Assembly (NCBI RefSeq): GCF_018732085.1
Contig: NZ_CP076103.1
Location: 6,138,001 to 6,202,000 of the forward strand
DNA from: Lysobacter capsici
GTDB lineage: Bacteria; Pseudomonadota; Gammaproteobacteria; Xanthomonadales; Xanthomonadaceae
Direction of reading: 5' to 3'
DNA length: 64,000 nt
In this document: positions 8,478-17,639 of the stretch, piece by piece
Position numbering within the stretch: the first letter of the stretch is position 1
How the letters are laid out: every line of letters starts with the position of its first letter
The notes under the pieces: model-generated
Told to the model about the DNA's origin: nothing
What the model saw: only the letters and a program-made list of their open reading frames with translations
Database searches by the model: none
Made by a program: the position numbers and the translations under genes

Positions 8478-9692
8478 ATGACCATGCAGACTTCGTCGCA
8501 GACGCCGGAAGAAACCTCGGTCCTGACCCTGGACATGCCCGAACCGGCCGCGATCGTGCGCGAGCCCGACCAGGCCAGCGCGATGATCCCGTTCAAGGAC
8601 GAGCTGCGCACGCAGCTGCTGACCCAGGCCGACGGCTTCATCCAGGACCTGCTGACCCTGGACCCGCATTCGGAGGACTTCCGCAGCCGCGTCGACAGCG
8701 CGTTCCGCCTGGGCCGCAAGGAAATCGGCGACAGCACATTGCTGACCAACAAGTTCCTCGACAAGAGTTTCGTCAAGGACGCCGACAGCCCGGCGTTCAA
8801 GGTGATGAGCGAGATGCGCATGCTGTTCGAGGACCTCAACCCCTCGAAGGAAGGCGACCTGCTCGGCGTGCACAAGCTGCTCGGCCTGATCCCGTTCGGC
8901 AACAAGCTGCGCGCTTACCTGCTGCGCTTCGACGCCGCCGGCGATTCGATCCGCAAGACCATCGACCATCTGTACGGCGTGCAGGACGAACTCGCGCGCG
9001 ACGACCAGGCGCTGTTCGCCACCATGCAAAAGCTGCTGGAAGCGCTGACCCGGCTCAAGGCCGCCGATATGTTCGCCAACGAACTCGACGCCAAGCTGTC
9101 GGCCGCGATCGACGGCCTGAAGGCGACCGATCCGGCGCGCGCGAAAGCGGTCGAACAGGAAGTGCTGTTCTACGTGCGCCAGGCGAGCCAGGACATCAAG
9201 ACTCAGATTCTGGTCTGCATCAACGGCTACAAGATGCTCGAAGGCCTGCGCAAGACCGGGCGCGAGCTGCGCAACGGCTGCGACCGCATGGCGACGATCG
9301 GCATGTCCAGCCTGTCGATCGCGGTGACCCTGGCGCGTGCGCAGGGCTATCAGATCAAGGTGATGGATGCGCTGGCGTCGAGCTCGAAGGCGATCGAAGG
9401 CCTGATCGCCTCGACCTCGACCCAGTTCGGCCAGCACGTCGACCGCGTCGCCGAGTTCCAGAGCAACCCGCTGATCGGCGTGCAGGCGCTGCAGACCGCG
9501 TTCGACACCACCTTCGCCGCGCTCGACCGCATGGACGAGTTCCGCGGCAAGGCGATCCAGACCATGGGCGTGAACATCGGCAACCTCAAGACCCTGATCG
9601 ATAAGGGCGAGGCGCGCATGAACCGCGAAGGCACGGCGATCGCGGCGATGCAGCACGCGACCGCCGCGCCGGCCGGTCCGGTGGCGCTTTGA
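8478..9692 (+). CDS. telA: TelA-family toxic anion resistance protein
   Basis: A 404-residue, mostly helical cytoplasmic protein spanning the full TelA family length. Recognisable parts include the N-terminal FKDELRTQLLTQADGF region, the GLIPFGNKLRAYLLRFDAA segment typical of the family (PFG-x-K) and the long helical section with SQDIKTQILVCINGYKMLEG. TelA proteins are linked to tellurite and other chemical stress resistance; the biochemical activity is not known. The gene lies between two binding-protein-like genes with very small gaps and the next start is just beyond its stop. Confidence 0.88.
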   Translation: MTMQTSSQTPEETSVLTLDMPEPAAIVREPDQASAMIPFKDELRTQLLTQADGFIQDLLTLDPHSEDFRSRVDSAFRLGRKEIGDSTLLTNKFLDKSFVKDADSPAFKVMSEMRMLFEDLNPSKEGDLLGVHKLLGLIPFGNKLRAYLLRFDAAGDSIRKTIDHLYGVQDELARDDQALFATMQKLLEALTRLKAADMFANELDAKLSAAIDGLKATDPARAKAVEQEVLFYVRQASQDIKTQILVCINGYKMLEGLRKTGRELRNGCDRMATIGMSSLSIAVTLARAQGYQIKVMDALASSSKAIEGLIASTSTQFGQHVDRVAEFQSNPLIGVQALQTAFDTTFAALDRMDEFRGKAIQTMGVNIGNLKTLIDKGEARMNREGTAIAAMQHATAAPAGPVAL

Positions 9693-9706
9693 CTTCGCCG
9701 GGGACC

Positions 9707-11317
9707 ATGGCCATGACCGGATTCCTTCGCTTGCTCGCCGCCGGCCTGATCGCGTCCGCGCTGGCCGCGTGCGGCCATCAGTCCAGCGACGCGGCATCGG
9801 GCGACGACGCCAAGCCGCAGCATGCGTTCACCGTGCTGGCCGGTTCCGAGATCAAGGACGTCGACACCCAGCTCGGCGACGACATCCGCAAGGCGACCGG
9901 CATCGATGTGCGCTTCACCTACTCGGGCACGCTCGACGCGATCGACCGGCTCAACGCCGGCGAAGCCTTCGATGCGGTGTGGGTCAGCCACGGCAAGTAC
10001 CTGGCGATGAACCCCACGCTCAAGTCGAAGATCAAGGCGCAGGAAAAAATCATGCTGTCGCCGGTGATCCTCGGCGTCAAAGCCTCCAAGGCCGCCGCGC
10101 TGGGCTGGGACAAGACCGACCCCACCTGGAAGGACATCGCCGACGCCGCCGGCAGCGGCCGCTTCACCTTCGGCATGACCAACCCGACCGCGAGCAACAC
10201 CGGTTTCACCGCAGTGATCGGCATCGCCGCGGCGCTGGCGTCCAATCCCGATGCGCTGACCGAAGCCGACGTCGCCAACCCGGCGCTCAAGGCCTTCTAC
10301 CAGGGCCAGCGCCTGACCGCCGGCTCCTCGGGCTGGCTGGCCGACGCCTACGCGGCCGACCCGTCCAAGGCCGACGGCCTCATCAACTACGAGTCGGTGA
10401 TCCTCTCGCTCAATCACGGCGGCAAGCTGCCCGAGCCGCTGGTGCCGGTGTATCCCAAGGAAGGCATCATCACCGCCGACTATCCGCTGATGCTGCTCGA
10501 CGCCGGCAAGCGCGGCGACTACGACACCCTGGTCGCGTATCTGCGCTCGCCGGCGTTCCAGACCAAGCTGTCGGCCGCGACCCTGCGCCGTCCGGTCAGT
10601 CCGGACGCGACCGCGGCGGCGGCGATTCCCAACCGCACCCTGATCGAACTGCCGTTCCCCGGCCAGCCGCAGGTGATCGATCGCCTGCTCGACAGTTTCC
10701 TCGCCGACATGCGCATCCCGTCGACCTCGCGCTACGTGCTCGACCTGTCGGGCTCGATGGAACGCGACGATCGCCTGGGCCAGCTCAAGACCGCGATGAA
10801 CACCCTGGCCGGCGGCGACAGCGCGTCGCTGAGCTCGCGTTATGCGCGCTTCCAGAACCGCGAACGCATCGGTCTGCTGCCGTTCTCCAGCCGGCCGATG
10901 CCGACCCGCACCTTCGACATGGGCAGCGGCGCCGACAGCAACCGCGCCACCCTGGCGGCGATCCAGGCCGCGGTGGAACCGATGGCCGCCGACGGCGGCA
11001 CCGCGATCTACGACAGCGTGCGCCAGGCGCTGCTCGAACTCGCCAGCGAAAAACGCAGCCGCCAGGACAAGCGCTACTACACCGTGGTGCTGATGACCGA
11101 CGGCGAAAACAACGAAGGCATCGATCTGCGCGAGTTCCTGCGCTGGCGCGAGAGCCAGGACGATGCGGTCCAGTCGATCCGGGTGTTTCCGATCATCTTC
11201 GGCGAGGCCGACGCCTCGGAGATGAAGTCGCTGGCCGAGGCCACCGGCGGCAAGGCCTTCGATGCGAAATCGCAATCGCTCGCGCTCGTGTTCAAGGACA
11301 TCCGCGGCTACCAGTGA
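9707..11317 (+). CDS. Lipoprotein fusing a binding-protein-like domain to a vWA domain
   Basis: A 536-residue protein starting at 9707 (an in-frame ATG also lies at 9713). A lipoprotein signal ends in LAAC near residue 24. Residues of about 35-325 form a solute-binding-protein-like module (FTVLAGSEIKDVD, TYSGTLDAIDRLN, FGMTNPTASNTGF). Residues of about 340-536 form a von Willebrand A domain with an intact metal-ion-dependent adhesion site: DLSGS, a conserved Thr (GGTAIYDSV) and MTDGENNEG. This fusion is typical of operons carrying TelA and XpaC-like proteins. I infer an envelope-surface adaptor, not a nutrient transporter component. Confidence 0.82.
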   Translation: MAMTGFLRLLAAGLIASALAACGHQSSDAASGDDAKPQHAFTVLAGSEIKDVDTQLGDDIRKATGIDVRFTYSGTLDAIDRLNAGEAFDAVWVSHGKYLAMNPTLKSKIKAQEKIMLSPVILGVKASKAAALGWDKTDPTWKDIADAAGSGRFTFGMTNPTASNTGFTAVIGIAAALASNPDALTEADVANPALKAFYQGQRLTAGSSGWLADAYAADPSKADGLINYESVILSLNHGGKLPEPLVPVYPKEGIITADYPLMLLDAGKRGDYDTLVAYLRSPAFQTKLSAATLRRPVSPDATAAAAIPNRTLIELPFPGQPQVIDRLLDSFLADMRIPSTSRYVLDLSGSMERDDRLGQLKTAMNTLAGGDSASLSSRYARFQNRERIGLLPFSSRPMPTRTFDMGSGADSNRATLAAIQAAVEPMAADGGTAIYDSVRQALLELASEKRSRQDKRYYTVVLMTDGENNEGIDLREFLRWRESQDDAVQSIRVFPIIFGEADASEMKSLAEATGGKAFDAKSQSLALVFKDIRGYQ

Positions 11318-11329
11318 CATCATCGATCG

Positions 11330-12013
11330 ATGGATAAGCCAGTCGCCCTTCCCGCCGCGAACAAGCTGCAGCTGTATCTGTACAGCACGCGCAACATCGT
11401 CGGCTGCTGCCTGGGCGCGGTCGGGCTGGCGCTGCTGTTCACCGGAGTGATCGGCACGGGCTGGCCGTTGATCGTGGCCGGGCTGTACGCGGCCGGCGCG
11501 ATCGGCTGGCCGCGCAGCACCCTGGCCGACGCGGTGGCGAACCACGAGATCTCAGCCGATCAATTGGTGCAGCATCTGGACCGGCTGGTGAGCCAGGTCG
11601 CCAAGGCCTTGCCGGCCGCGGCGCTGGAATCGCTGCGCAGCATCCAGAACACCTTGCGCGAGCTGTTGCCGCGCCTGCGCGCGCTCAAGGACTCCAGCGC
11701 GCTGTCGGCGCAATCGGCCTTCACCATCCAGGAAACCCTGCGCCGCTATCTGCCCGACATGCTCGCCAGCTATCTGCGCTTGCCGCCGGCATTCGCGAAG
11801 ATGCAGGCGCTCGAGGACGGGCGCACCGCCGCGCAGACCTTGACCGACCAGCTGCAATTGCTGGACGCGTCATTGAAGAAGATCGCGCAGGAAGCCTTCG
11901 CCGGCGACGCCGAAGCCCTGATCGACAGCGGCCGGTTCCTGCAGCAGAAGTTCGATCCCAAGCCGGCGTACGAACTCGCCGCCGATGCCAGGCCCAAGGA
12001 TTCCAAGCCCTGA
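11330..12013 (+). CDS. XpaC-like membrane protein of the TelA operon
   Basis: A 227-residue protein with two adjacent transmembrane segments near the N-terminus (VGCCLGAVGLALLFTGVI and WPLIVAGLYAAGAIGW), followed by a helical cytoplasmic part (LVQHLDRLVSQVAKALPAAAL onward) ending in a charged tail. This is the layout of XpaC (5-bromo-4-chloroindolyl phosphate hydrolysis) proteins, which are encoded beside TelA in Bacillus and others. The enzymatic name of that family is historical and I do not claim hydrolase activity. It starts 12 bases after the vWA gene. Confidence 0.65.
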   Translation: MDKPVALPAANKLQLYLYSTRNIVGCCLGAVGLALLFTGVIGTGWPLIVAGLYAAGAIGWPRSTLADAVANHEISADQLVQHLDRLVSQVAKALPAAALESLRSIQNTLRELLPRLRALKDSSALSAQSAFTIQETLRRYLPDMLASYLRLPPAFAKMQALEDGRTAAQTLTDQLQLLDASLKKIAQEAFAGDAEALIDSGRFLQQKFDPKPAYELAADARPKDSKP

Positions 12014-12077
12014 CCGCAACTCGCGATCAAGGCGACGCCCGCGACCCGAGGCGAGCCGCGGGCGTCACCGGCCAGCG

Positions 12078-12287
12078 TCAGAGCGGGCAGGGGTGGGTGC
12101 CGTCTCCGCGCTTGAGGCACTTGATCAGGTTCGCATCGCACTGGGTGCTGGTGCCGGCGGCAACGCACAGGTCGTAGGTATTCCAGCAACGGGTGCAGGC
12201 ATCCGTGGCCGCGCTGGCGCTCATGAACATCGAACAGCCGAAGACGAATGCGGCCAAGGCCGCGGTGGTGCGTCGCTGCATCTTCAT
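12078..12287 (-). CDS. Small secreted six-Cys protein, family member A
   Basis: A 69-residue protein with a clear signal peptide (TTAALAAFVFGCSMFMSASA) and a mature peptide of about 43 residues with six Cys (DACTRCWNTYDLC, TQC, IKC, THPC). GGAG is well placed before the ATG at 12287. It is closely related to the protein at 23051-23272: both share AALAAFVFG in the signal, CxRC at the start of the mature part and GDGxHPCP at the end. Function is unknown. The even number of Cys suggests disulfides formed in the periplasm or outside. Confidence 0.75.
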   Translation of the reverse strand: MKMQRRTTAALAAFVFGCSMFMSASAATDACTRCWNTYDLCVAAGTSTQCDANLIKCLKRGDGTHPCPL

Positions 12288-12545
12288 GAAAATCTCCGTT
12301 TAGTTGTGTGCTTCCCTACCGCCCGGCCAATCGTTGGCGGGGCCGGCCGATGGTAGGCCTGGGCGAAAATCGTGTCCACACGCGTTGGATCGGCGGCGAC
12401 AGGCGGCGCGTCTGGGCGTTTCGCGCAGGCATGGCGACGAGACCACATCGGCGCTCGGGTCGAATGCCTTCGATCTCATGATGCGCGAGCGATCGCGCGC
12501 ATCCTTGGTCGCCATCGTGCGGACGCAGCGGCGGCCGCGACGTTT

Positions 12546-13373
12546 ATGATGGCGTATCGGCCAATCCTGGATGGCGCATTGAACGCTCCTGTCGCGACAA
12601 AGAGATGGCGCATCCGGCGCCGCTGGTACGTCCTGACGGCGTTGCTGCTGGTGTTGGCGGCGTTGTGGCGGCAGTTTCCCGGCCCGCGTTTCGGCCTGGC
12701 CTTCACGCTCGCGACCGGCATCGGCCGCGACGCACTGCAGCATCGCATCGACGCACTGGAAGACGCGGCGATCCGGCGCGCGCCGATGAGTGCACAGGAC
12801 AAACAATTCCTCGGCGATTTCTACCGCACCCTGGCCAGCGGCGGAAAACTGGTGATCCTGGCGCGGCAGACCGGTCGCATGATGGATCACTATCTCGACG
12901 GCTCGGGCCGCGACTATCGCCTGGATCCGGCGATCTTCACCGGCAACGCCAAGGTCCGCGCGCAGATGGCGCTGCTGGACAAGCGCGTCGCCGGTTTGCC
13001 CTGCCTCGATGGGCAACGCTACTCCAGCGAGACGTTCTACATGCCCGACCGCAGCCAGACCGATTCGGTGTTCGGCCTGTACTACGGCAGCGTGCACCTC
13101 ACTCGGAAAAACACCGCCAAAGGCTGCAGTCGCCACTGGCGCGCGGAGGTGCCGTGGGTATGGCCGTCGTATCCGAGCCTGCGAGCGAAGTACGGCGACC
13201 CGCACGCGGAAAGTTTTCCGCTGCCCAATCTTCAATCGTTTTTTCTCGGCCCGCGACGCGCGCTGCGGGTCGACAACGGGCTGGGCGAGTATCTGACCCA
13301 GCTCGGACTGGCGAAGTCGTTCCTGGCCTATGCGCAATGGGACGAAGCACCGCGAGCCGCCGCTGCGAAATGA
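12546..13373 (+). CDS. Uncharacterised membrane-anchored protein
   Basis: About 275 residues from the ATG-ATG at 12546/12549. A basic stretch (RWRIRRRW) is followed by one hydrophobic segment (YVLTALLLVLAALW), giving a probable N-terminal membrane anchor with the rest outside the cytoplasm. The remainder is soluble-looking with Trp/Tyr-rich parts (YSSETFYMPDRSQTD, HWRAEVPWVWPSYPSL). I recognise no family or catalytic motif. The start is not well supported by a Shine-Dalgarno, so the N-terminus may be off by some codons. Confidence 0.5.
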   Translation: MMAYRPILDGALNAPVATKRWRIRRRWYVLTALLLVLAALWRQFPGPRFGLAFTLATGIGRDALQHRIDALEDAAIRRAPMSAQDKQFLGDFYRTLASGGKLVILARQTGRMMDHYLDGSGRDYRLDPAIFTGNAKVRAQMALLDKRVAGLPCLDGQRYSSETFYMPDRSQTDSVFGLYYGSVHLTRKNTAKGCSRHWRAEVPWVWPSYPSLRAKYGDPHAESFPLPNLQSFFLGPRRALRVDNGLGEYLTQLGLAKSFLAYAQWDEAPRAAAAK

Positions 13374-13525
13374 TCGGCTGCGCGTGCTCGCGATTGATCC
13401 GGACTTCCTCGATTGCGTATTTTTGCCCGTCCGCGCGCCGCGACGACGCGAAACGCACGAACGCATCGGCCACCCAGGCCCGGCGACGAAGGAACGCAAC
13501 AACCTCGCACTTCAGGAGCCGCACC

Positions 13526-14467
13526 ATGCCGATGGACGATCGAATCTGGAACTTGATGGTGGCCGCCATCGGGCAACGCATCGACAGCGCGCCCGCGCTG
13601 GCCTTGATCGAGGCCATCGGCGCCAAGCCGCTGCGCGCGGTGACCCCGCGCAACCTCAACGATCACAGCTCTTCGAAGCAGTTGGGCATCACCGTGAGTT
13701 CGAAACCCACGCCGAAGCACCGGCCGTATTGGCCCGAGCGCAAGGAAAAGCGCGCCTACATCAACTACATCACCCAGATCATGATCGGGCCGGCCTACTC
13801 CGGCCCGTTGCCCGGCGGCCTGCGCTGGGGTCTGAGCAAGCCCGAACTCGATGCCATCGCGCGTTTCGAACTGCGCGGCTCGGACGGCATCCCGTACTGG
13901 AATTTCGAAGCGCCCGCTCCGCAGGTGACGCTCGCCGCGACGACCTCCAGCTATGCGCTGTTCCCCGCAGACCAGCCGGCTTTCGACCGGATCTGGATGC
14001 AGTTGGATGAAGAATCCGACTTCGTGTCCGCCTACGCCGAGTACGAACAGACCAAGCCGCTGGTGTATGTCGAGGACGCCTTCTTCACCGTGTGGTGCGG
14101 TTTGAACGGGCTGCTGGACGAACAACGATTCGACGCGCAGGTGCTGCAACCGCTGCGCGATCGCTCGACCACGCCGCTGGCGTTTCTGCACGGTCCTTGC
14201 GGCCGGCTGCTGTGGAGCGCCGACATCCGGCCGCAGCATCTGGCGTTCGTGGCCTTGTACTACAACGGCATCGGCCTGCCGGACGAGCAACGCTGGGTGT
14301 CCGATATCAACAAGGCGTTCATGATCTCCAACCATTTCCAGGACGATCCCGAGCGGATGACCCAGGACGACTGGGCCAACTACGACGCGATCGCGCCGCT
14401 GATCGATGAACGGCTCGCGCAGTGGCAGCGCGGCGAACTCAAGGCGAAGGCCAGGACGCCTCGTTAG
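13526..14467 (+). CDS. Uncharacterised cytoplasmic protein
   Basis: 313 residues, no signal peptide or membrane segment. The start at 13526 is supported by CAGGAG eight bases upstream. Composition is rich in Trp, Tyr and acidic residues (DEESDFVSAYAEYEQ, WVSDINKAFMIS), as in many immunity-like or binding proteins, but no known domain is recognised. It lies 152 bases after the membrane-anchored gene on the same strand. Codon use looks like that of the neighbouring chromosomal genes. Confidence 0.6.
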   Translation: MPMDDRIWNLMVAAIGQRIDSAPALALIEAIGAKPLRAVTPRNLNDHSSSKQLGITVSSKPTPKHRPYWPERKEKRAYINYITQIMIGPAYSGPLPGGLRWGLSKPELDAIARFELRGSDGIPYWNFEAPAPQVTLAATTSSYALFPADQPAFDRIWMQLDEESDFVSAYAEYEQTKPLVYVEDAFFTVWCGLNGLLDEQRFDAQVLQPLRDRSTTPLAFLHGPCGRLLWSADIRPQHLAFVALYYNGIGLPDEQRWVSDINKAFMISNHFQDDPERMTQDDWANYDAIAPLIDERLAQWQRGELKAKARTPR

Positions 14468-14634
14468 TCGCATCGCATCGAACCGGACCGGACCGGACCG
14501 CGCGGCCGCGCGTCGGCACAGCCAGAGAGTGGATCGCTAAAGATTTCGATAGCCGCGTCTACGCGCGGCTGGTCATATGACGCCTCGAACAGCGCCACGG
14601 AGGTCTCCCTGGCGAAACCCTCTCGGAGCAACGC

Positions 14635-15654
14635 ATGACCACCCTCGATCGGACCGTCACCGTGTTCGGTGCCTATGGCCATACCGGCCGTTTCGTCGTC
14701 GCCGAGTTGATCGCGCGCGGCTGGACGGCGATCCTGTCCGGTCGCGATGCGGCCAAGCTGGCCGCGTTGGGCCGCGCATTTCCCGGCCTGGAGCAGCGGC
14801 CCGCATCGATCGAAGACGCCGCGTCGCTAGATCGCGCGCTCGACGGCGCCGCGGCGGTGATCAATTGCGCCGGGCCGTTTCTGGACACCGCCGCGCCCGT
14901 GATCGAAGCCGCGCTGCGCGCACGCATCCACTATCTCGATGTCTGCGCCGAGCAGCAGGCGGTGATCGAGGTCTACGAACGCTTCGCCGAAGCGGCGAAT
15001 GCCGCCGGCATCACGATCCTGCCGGCGATGGCGTTCTACGGCGGCCTCGCCGATCTGCTCGCCACCGCGGCGCTCGGCGACTGGACGGATACCGAGTCCA
15101 TCGAAATCGCGGTCGCGCTCGACAGCTGGCATCCCACCGTCGGCACGCGCCTGACCGGCGAGCGCAATCACTACCGGCGCCGGGTGGTGTCGAACGGCGC
15201 GCTGGCGTTCCTCGCCGATCCCGCACCGACGCGCGAATGGATCTTTCCCGAGCCGTTCGCCGCCCAGGACGTGGTCGCGGTGCCGCTGTCGGAAATCGTC
15301 ACCCTGTCGCGGCATGTGCGCAGCGACGAAGTGCATTCGTACATGAACCTCGCACCGCTCAACGACCTGCGCGATCCGCACACGCCGGCCCCGACGCCGA
15401 TCGACGCGCAGGGACGTTCGTCGCAGCTCTTCGTGATGGACACCGTGGTGCGCAGGAACGGACAAGCACGTCATGCCAGCGCGAGCGGACGCGACATCTA
15501 CGCGATCACCGCGCCGCTGGTCGTGGAAGCGCTGCAACGCATCGGCGATGGGCGCAGCCGCGCGACCGGAGTCGTCGCGCCCGGCGAAGCGTTCGATGCG
15601 CGCGAGTTTCTCGAAGCGTTGCCGGCGCTGAACCTGTCGTTCCGGGAGGAGTGA
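14635..15654 (+). CDS. Saccharopine dehydrogenase-like NAD(P)-binding oxidoreductase
   Basis: A 339-residue protein opening with a Rossmann fold (VTVFGAYGHTGRFVVAELI, with the GxxGxxG-type loop GAYGHTG), followed by ILSGRDAAKLAAL and AAVINCAGPFLDTAAPVIEA. This matches the saccharopine dehydrogenase NADP-binding domain family, including trans-acting enoyl-reductase-like and other poorly characterised members. The C-terminal half probably holds the substrate-binding domain. The reaction is not known. It is followed by a candidate terminator. Confidence 0.82.
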   Translation: MTTLDRTVTVFGAYGHTGRFVVAELIARGWTAILSGRDAAKLAALGRAFPGLEQRPASIEDAASLDRALDGAAAVINCAGPFLDTAAPVIEAALRARIHYLDVCAEQQAVIEVYERFAEAANAAGITILPAMAFYGGLADLLATAALGDWTDTESIEIAVALDSWHPTVGTRLTGERNHYRRRVVSNGALAFLADPAPTREWIFPEPFAAQDVVAVPLSEIVTLSRHVRSDEVHSYMNLAPLNDLRDPHTPAPTPIDAQGRSSQLFVMDTVVRRNGQARHASASGRDIYAITAPLVVEALQRIGDGRSRATGVVAPGEAFDAREFLEALPALNLSFREE

Positions 15655-15709
15655 GGTTTACGCCGCCGTGGCATCGTGGCAACCATCGAGGCGTTTCGGC
15701 GCATGGATG

Positions 15710-15742
15710 AAGGGCCGGACCGTTTCGCGGCCCGGCCTTTTC
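15710..15742 (+). terminator. Candidate rho-independent terminator after the oxidoreductase gene
   Basis: AAGGGCCGG and CCGGCCTT form a stem (one bulged G) around a loop of about 13 bases, followed by TTTTC. It lies 56 bases after the stop at 15654 and before the convergent reductase gene ending at 15813. Confidence 0.5.
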
Positions 15743-15812
15743 ATTCGAACCGGCGACTCACGAGCCGCCCGATTACGACCCGTGAATCGATGCCGCAACC
15801 TCGCGGCAAGCG

Positions 15813-17639
15813 CTAGATCTTGAAATCGTCGAACGCCACCTGCTCGTCCGGCACGCCGAGGCGATGCAGCAACTGCCGCGTCGCCGCCAGCATCGCCGGC
15901 GGGCCGCACAAGTAGAAATCGCATTCCAGCAGTGCGGGATGATCCTTCAACAGGCGATCGTGCGCGGCCTCGTGCACCAGGCCGCGCACCAGCGCGTCGT
16001 CGCATTCGGCCGCTTCCGAGAGCACCAGATGCCAACTGAAGTTGGCGTTGCGCTGCGCCAGCAACGCCATCTCGTCCACGTACGGCGCATCGCGCAGCAC
16101 CCGCGCGCCGTACCAGTAATGGATGCGCTCTGGCGCACCCTCGCTGAGCAGCGAATGGATCATCGCGCGCAGCGGCGCCATGCCGGCGCCGCCGCCGATG
16201 AAGACTTTCTCGCGCGCGTTCGGGCGGATCGCGAAGTCGCCGAACGGGCCGCTGAAGCGGACCCGGTCGCCGGGCTGCAAGGTGTAGAGATAGGTCGACC
16301 CCTTGCCCGGCGGTTGGCGCTTGCGGTCCTGCCGACCGGGGCTGAAACGCGCCAGCAGGGTCAGGCGGCCGTCGCTCGCATCGATCGGCAACGACAACGA
16401 ATACGAGCGGCGCACGGCCTCACGGTTGGACAAGGTATCGGGCAAGTCCAGCGCGGCCCAGTCGCCGTGATGCTCTTCCGGCCGGACAATGCGATCGCAC
16501 GGCAGTTCGTAGTCGGGCACATGCACTTGCAGATAGGCGCCGGGCTGGTACTCCGGTCCCGGCGCCTGCGCCGGCTTGAGCACGATCTCGCGCAGGAACG
16601 GCGTGACCGCGGTGACTCGCTCGACCATGGCCTCGTGCTCGGTCCACAGACTCGCGCCGCCGGCCACCTCGACCTCCATGTCGGCGTCCAGCGGCAGATT
16701 GCAGGCCAGGCGATGACCGATCTTGAGCTTGCTCTCGCTCAGGTGCGCGCGATCGGCCGCGGTCGGCGCGGGCGGCACGCCGCGGTAACGCACCTCGCAC
16801 AGCCCGCAGCTCTGGCCGCCGCCGCAGTTGGACGGCAGTTGCAGGCCGTTGCGCGCCAAGGCCACGTACACGCTGTCGCCGGCCGCGGCCTTGACCGTGC
16901 GCAGCTTGCCGCCGTTGGGCGCGTACACGGTGAGTTCGCGCGCGCGACGCCAACGCTGCGGAACGAACTCGCGCAGATGGAAACTGGCGACCAACAGCCA
17001 CACGCCGGTCAACGCCAACCACAGGCCGCCGATACCGGCGCCGATCACCAGCGGGTTGTTGAAGTTCGAGCGATTGGCGTAGTCCATGATGTGCAACATC
17101 CAGAACACATCGAACAAGCGCCAGGTGCTGTTGCGATGTTCCAGCACTTCGCCGGTCTGCGCCGACAGGTACACCGTGGTGTCCTGCGCGTCGTCGAAAT
17201 CGACCCGCCACGAGCGCGCATCGTGATCGCGCACTTCCTGGGTCCAGTCGAGCAGGATCGGCGCGCGCGGCTTGCCGGGCCCGCTGTACGAGGCGACGGC
17301 CAGCGCGCGAGCGAGTTCGCGGTCGATGACCACGGCGCGGCCGCTGCGGGCATCGAACAGGCGCTCGCGCTTGCCGTCTAGAACTTGATAGACCGGGCGA
17401 TCGAGCAACCAGCCCGACACGATCACCTGCGCCGAGCCGGCCTGCTTCAAGACCTCGCCCGCCGCCAGCACGTCCGCCGGCCAGGCGCGCGGTGCGTGGT
17501 CGTGCGCGCGGAATTCGTGGCCCTGCACTTTGTCGTGCGGCAGCAATCCCATCATCAGGCCGCTCGCCATCCACAGCACGAACTGCAGGCCGATCAGCAG
17601 GCCGACCCATTTATGCAACCAACGCATCCACGGCGTCAT
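15813..17639 (-). CDS. PepSY membrane protein fused to ferredoxin and flavin reductase domains
   Basis: A 608-residue protein. The N-terminal part is a PepSY transmembrane module: helix near residues 8-30 (WVGLLIGLQFVLWMASGLMM), periplasmic region, conserved LHIMDYANRSNFNNPLV and a second helix. Next is a 2Fe-2S plant-type ferredoxin domain (LPSNCGGGQSCGLCEVRYRG plus a later CNL Cys) and then an FAD/NAD(P) reductase domain (RRSYSLSLP for flavin, FIGGGAGMAPLRAMIHS for NAD, DFYLCGPPAM). It should pass electrons from NAD(P)H across the inner membrane, plausibly to reduce an imported metal complex. Its ATG overlaps the stop of the PepSY gene upstream (ATGA). Confidence 0.85.
   Translation of the reverse strand: MTPWMRWLHKWVGLLIGLQFVLWMASGLMMGLLPHDKVQGHEFRAHDHAPRAWPADVLAAGEVLKQAGSAQVIVSGWLLDRPVYQVLDGKRERLFDARSGRAVVIDRELARALAVASYSGPGKPRAPILLDWTQEVRDHDARSWRVDFDDAQDTTVYLSAQTGEVLEHRNSTWRLFDVFWMLHIMDYANRSNFNNPLVIGAGIGGLWLALTGVWLLVASFHLREFVPQRWRRARELTVYAPNGGKLRTVKAAAGDSVYVALARNGLQLPSNCGGGQSCGLCEVRYRGVPPAPTAADRAHLSESKLKIGHRLACNLPLDADMEVEVAGGASLWTEHEAMVERVTAVTPFLREIVLKPAQAPGPEYQPGAYLQVHVPDYELPCDRIVRPEEHHGDWAALDLPDTLSNREAVRRSYSLSLPIDASDGRLTLLARFSPGRQDRKRQPPGKGSTYLYTLQPGDRVRFSGPFGDFAIRPNAREKVFIGGGAGMAPLRAMIHSLLSEGAPERIHYWYGARVLRDAPYVDEMALLAQRNANFSWHLVLSEAAECDDALVRGLVHEAAHDRLLKDHPALLECDFYLCGPPAMLAATRQLLHRLGVPDEQVAFDDFKI

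Noticed and set aside
6527..8905. A minus-strand frame of 792 codons opposite the TelA operon
   Set aside because: It overlaps four well-supported plus-strand features and shows shadow composition throughout.
15864..17381. A plus-strand open frame of 505 codons opposite the PepSY/reductase fusion
   Set aside because: Antisense shadow; the minus strand carries intact ferredoxin and NAD-binding motifs.
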